Source: an uncultured Rhizobiaceae group bacterium
GTDB taxonomy: Bacteria > Pseudomonadota > Alphaproteobacteria > Rhizobiales > Rhizobiaceae
DNA: 64,000 bases
Assembly (NCBI GenBank): GCA_937958815.1
Contig: CALGMR010000004.1
Span: forward strand, 248,001-312,000
Direction: 5' to 3'
The notes beneath the pieces are model-generated. The model had not been told where the DNA came from and searched no databases. It was given only the letters and a program-made list of their open reading frames with translations. Each line of letters begins with the position of its first letter. Positions within the stretch are counted from its first letter, which is position 1. The translations under genes were made by a program, and so were the position numbers. Positions 63,715 to 64,000 of this stretch are shown here, one piece after another.

Positions 63715-64000
63715 ATGTCTATCTCTACAAAAATTCGCATGGCCGGACCTGCGATGGGATCAGCTATAGCACTTGCTCTTATGTTCGCTTTGACAACGCC
63801 TCAAACAGCAGCGGCTGCTGAAACATTAAAACAGGGCCAGCTTGTTGGTGAAAACAAACACATCACCACTGGTAACGTTACGATCGAAAGAGATGGTGAC
63901 CGCACTTATGTAATCCTGGGGCCGAAGTTCAGTCTTGATGGTGCACCAGACCCAAAGCTCGGTTTTTCCAAAGATGGAAAATACGATAAATCGACAACAT
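63715..64000 (+). CDS. Secreted DM13-domain protein (partial, runs off window)
   Basis: The visible 95 residues start at an ATG with AAAGGAA upstream. A signal peptide covers about residues 1-36, with a hydrophobic core ending in an Ala-rich cleavage site near QTAAAAE. The mature part, GQLVGENKHITTGNVTIERD then YVILGPKFSLDGAPDPKLGF, resembles the DM13 domain, an extracytoplasmic fold proposed to bind heme or take part in electron transfer. It is divergent from a TetR gene with two operator-like sites between. The C-terminus is outside the window. Confidence 0.75.
   Translation, partial: MSISTKIRMAGPAMGSAIALALMFALTTPQTAAAAETLKQGQLVGENKHITTGNVTIERDGDRTYVILGPKFSLDGAPDPKLGFSKDGKYDKSTT

Overview
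The window reads as chromosomal DNA of a heterotrophic alphaproteobacterium, probably a marine or rhizobial-type (Hyphomicrobiales-like) organism. The support is indirect: several TRAP and tripartite tricarboxylate transporters, a complete urease operon, a homoprotocatechuate meta-cleavage set, and a C-terminal domain at 51634-51831 of the type that ends alphaproteobacterial NuoE. Base composition is moderate. Coding density is high, about 55 genes with almost no gap over 300 bases. I see no rRNA, tRNA, CRISPR array, insertion sequence or prophage.

Layout. 1-4658: DctB-like sensor kinase (cut by the window edge) divergent from a DctPQM TRAP transporter for an organic acid. 4775-6102: CoA-transferase pair. 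6410-16035 (+): MarR/HpaR-type regulator, HpaB-type oxygenase, flavin reductase fused to a MarR-like domain, PhzS-like FAD hydroxylase, NicX-like ring-opening dioxygenase, alpha/beta hydrolase, acyl-CoA dehydrogenase-like protein, acyl-CoA ligase, nitroreductase. 16045-20258 (-): hpaH, hpaG, hpaD and hpaE of homoprotocatechuate cleavage. 20381-29600 (-): ferredoxin reductase, glutamine synthetase-like ligase, cytochrome P450, class I glutamine amidotransferase, TctCAB transporter and a PuuC-like aldehyde dehydrogenase. 29722-32789 (+): IclR regulator, class III aminotransferase, metallo-beta-lactamase-fold hydrolase. 32816-36136: OxyR and KatG. 36191-37513: UDP-glucose dehydrogenase. 37606-44100 (-): acyl-CoA dehydrogenase, fused TRAP permease, TAXI binding protein, sulfatase. 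44257-52523 (+): enoyl-CoA hydratase, a peptide-type ABC transporter whose ATPase carries an unusual C-terminal domain, and an Asp/Asn beta-hydroxylase-like protein. 52524-55840 (-): carrier protein, MBOAT and amino-acid-type adenylation enzyme resembling DltC/DltB/DltA. 55964-57055: enolase-superfamily enzyme. 57152-62957 (+): ureDABC-(DoxX)-(ABM)-ureEFG. 62954-64000: TetR regulator divergent from a secreted DM13-domain protein, with paired operator-like sites between them.

How the parts may work together. The hpa genes support conversion of 4-hydroxyphenylacetate to homoprotocatechuate, ring cleavage and side-chain processing; HpaF and HpaI are not in the window. The adjoining P450, gamma-glutamyl ligase, amidotransferase and PuuC-like dehydrogenase suggest a route in which an amine is gamma-glutamylated, oxidised by a P450 rather than a PuuB-type oxidase, then converted to a carboxylic acid that could feed the aromatic genes. 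This is inference from gene content. The most unusual loci are this module, the ABC ATPase/NuoE-tail fusion, and the Dlt-like trio in a Gram-negative background.
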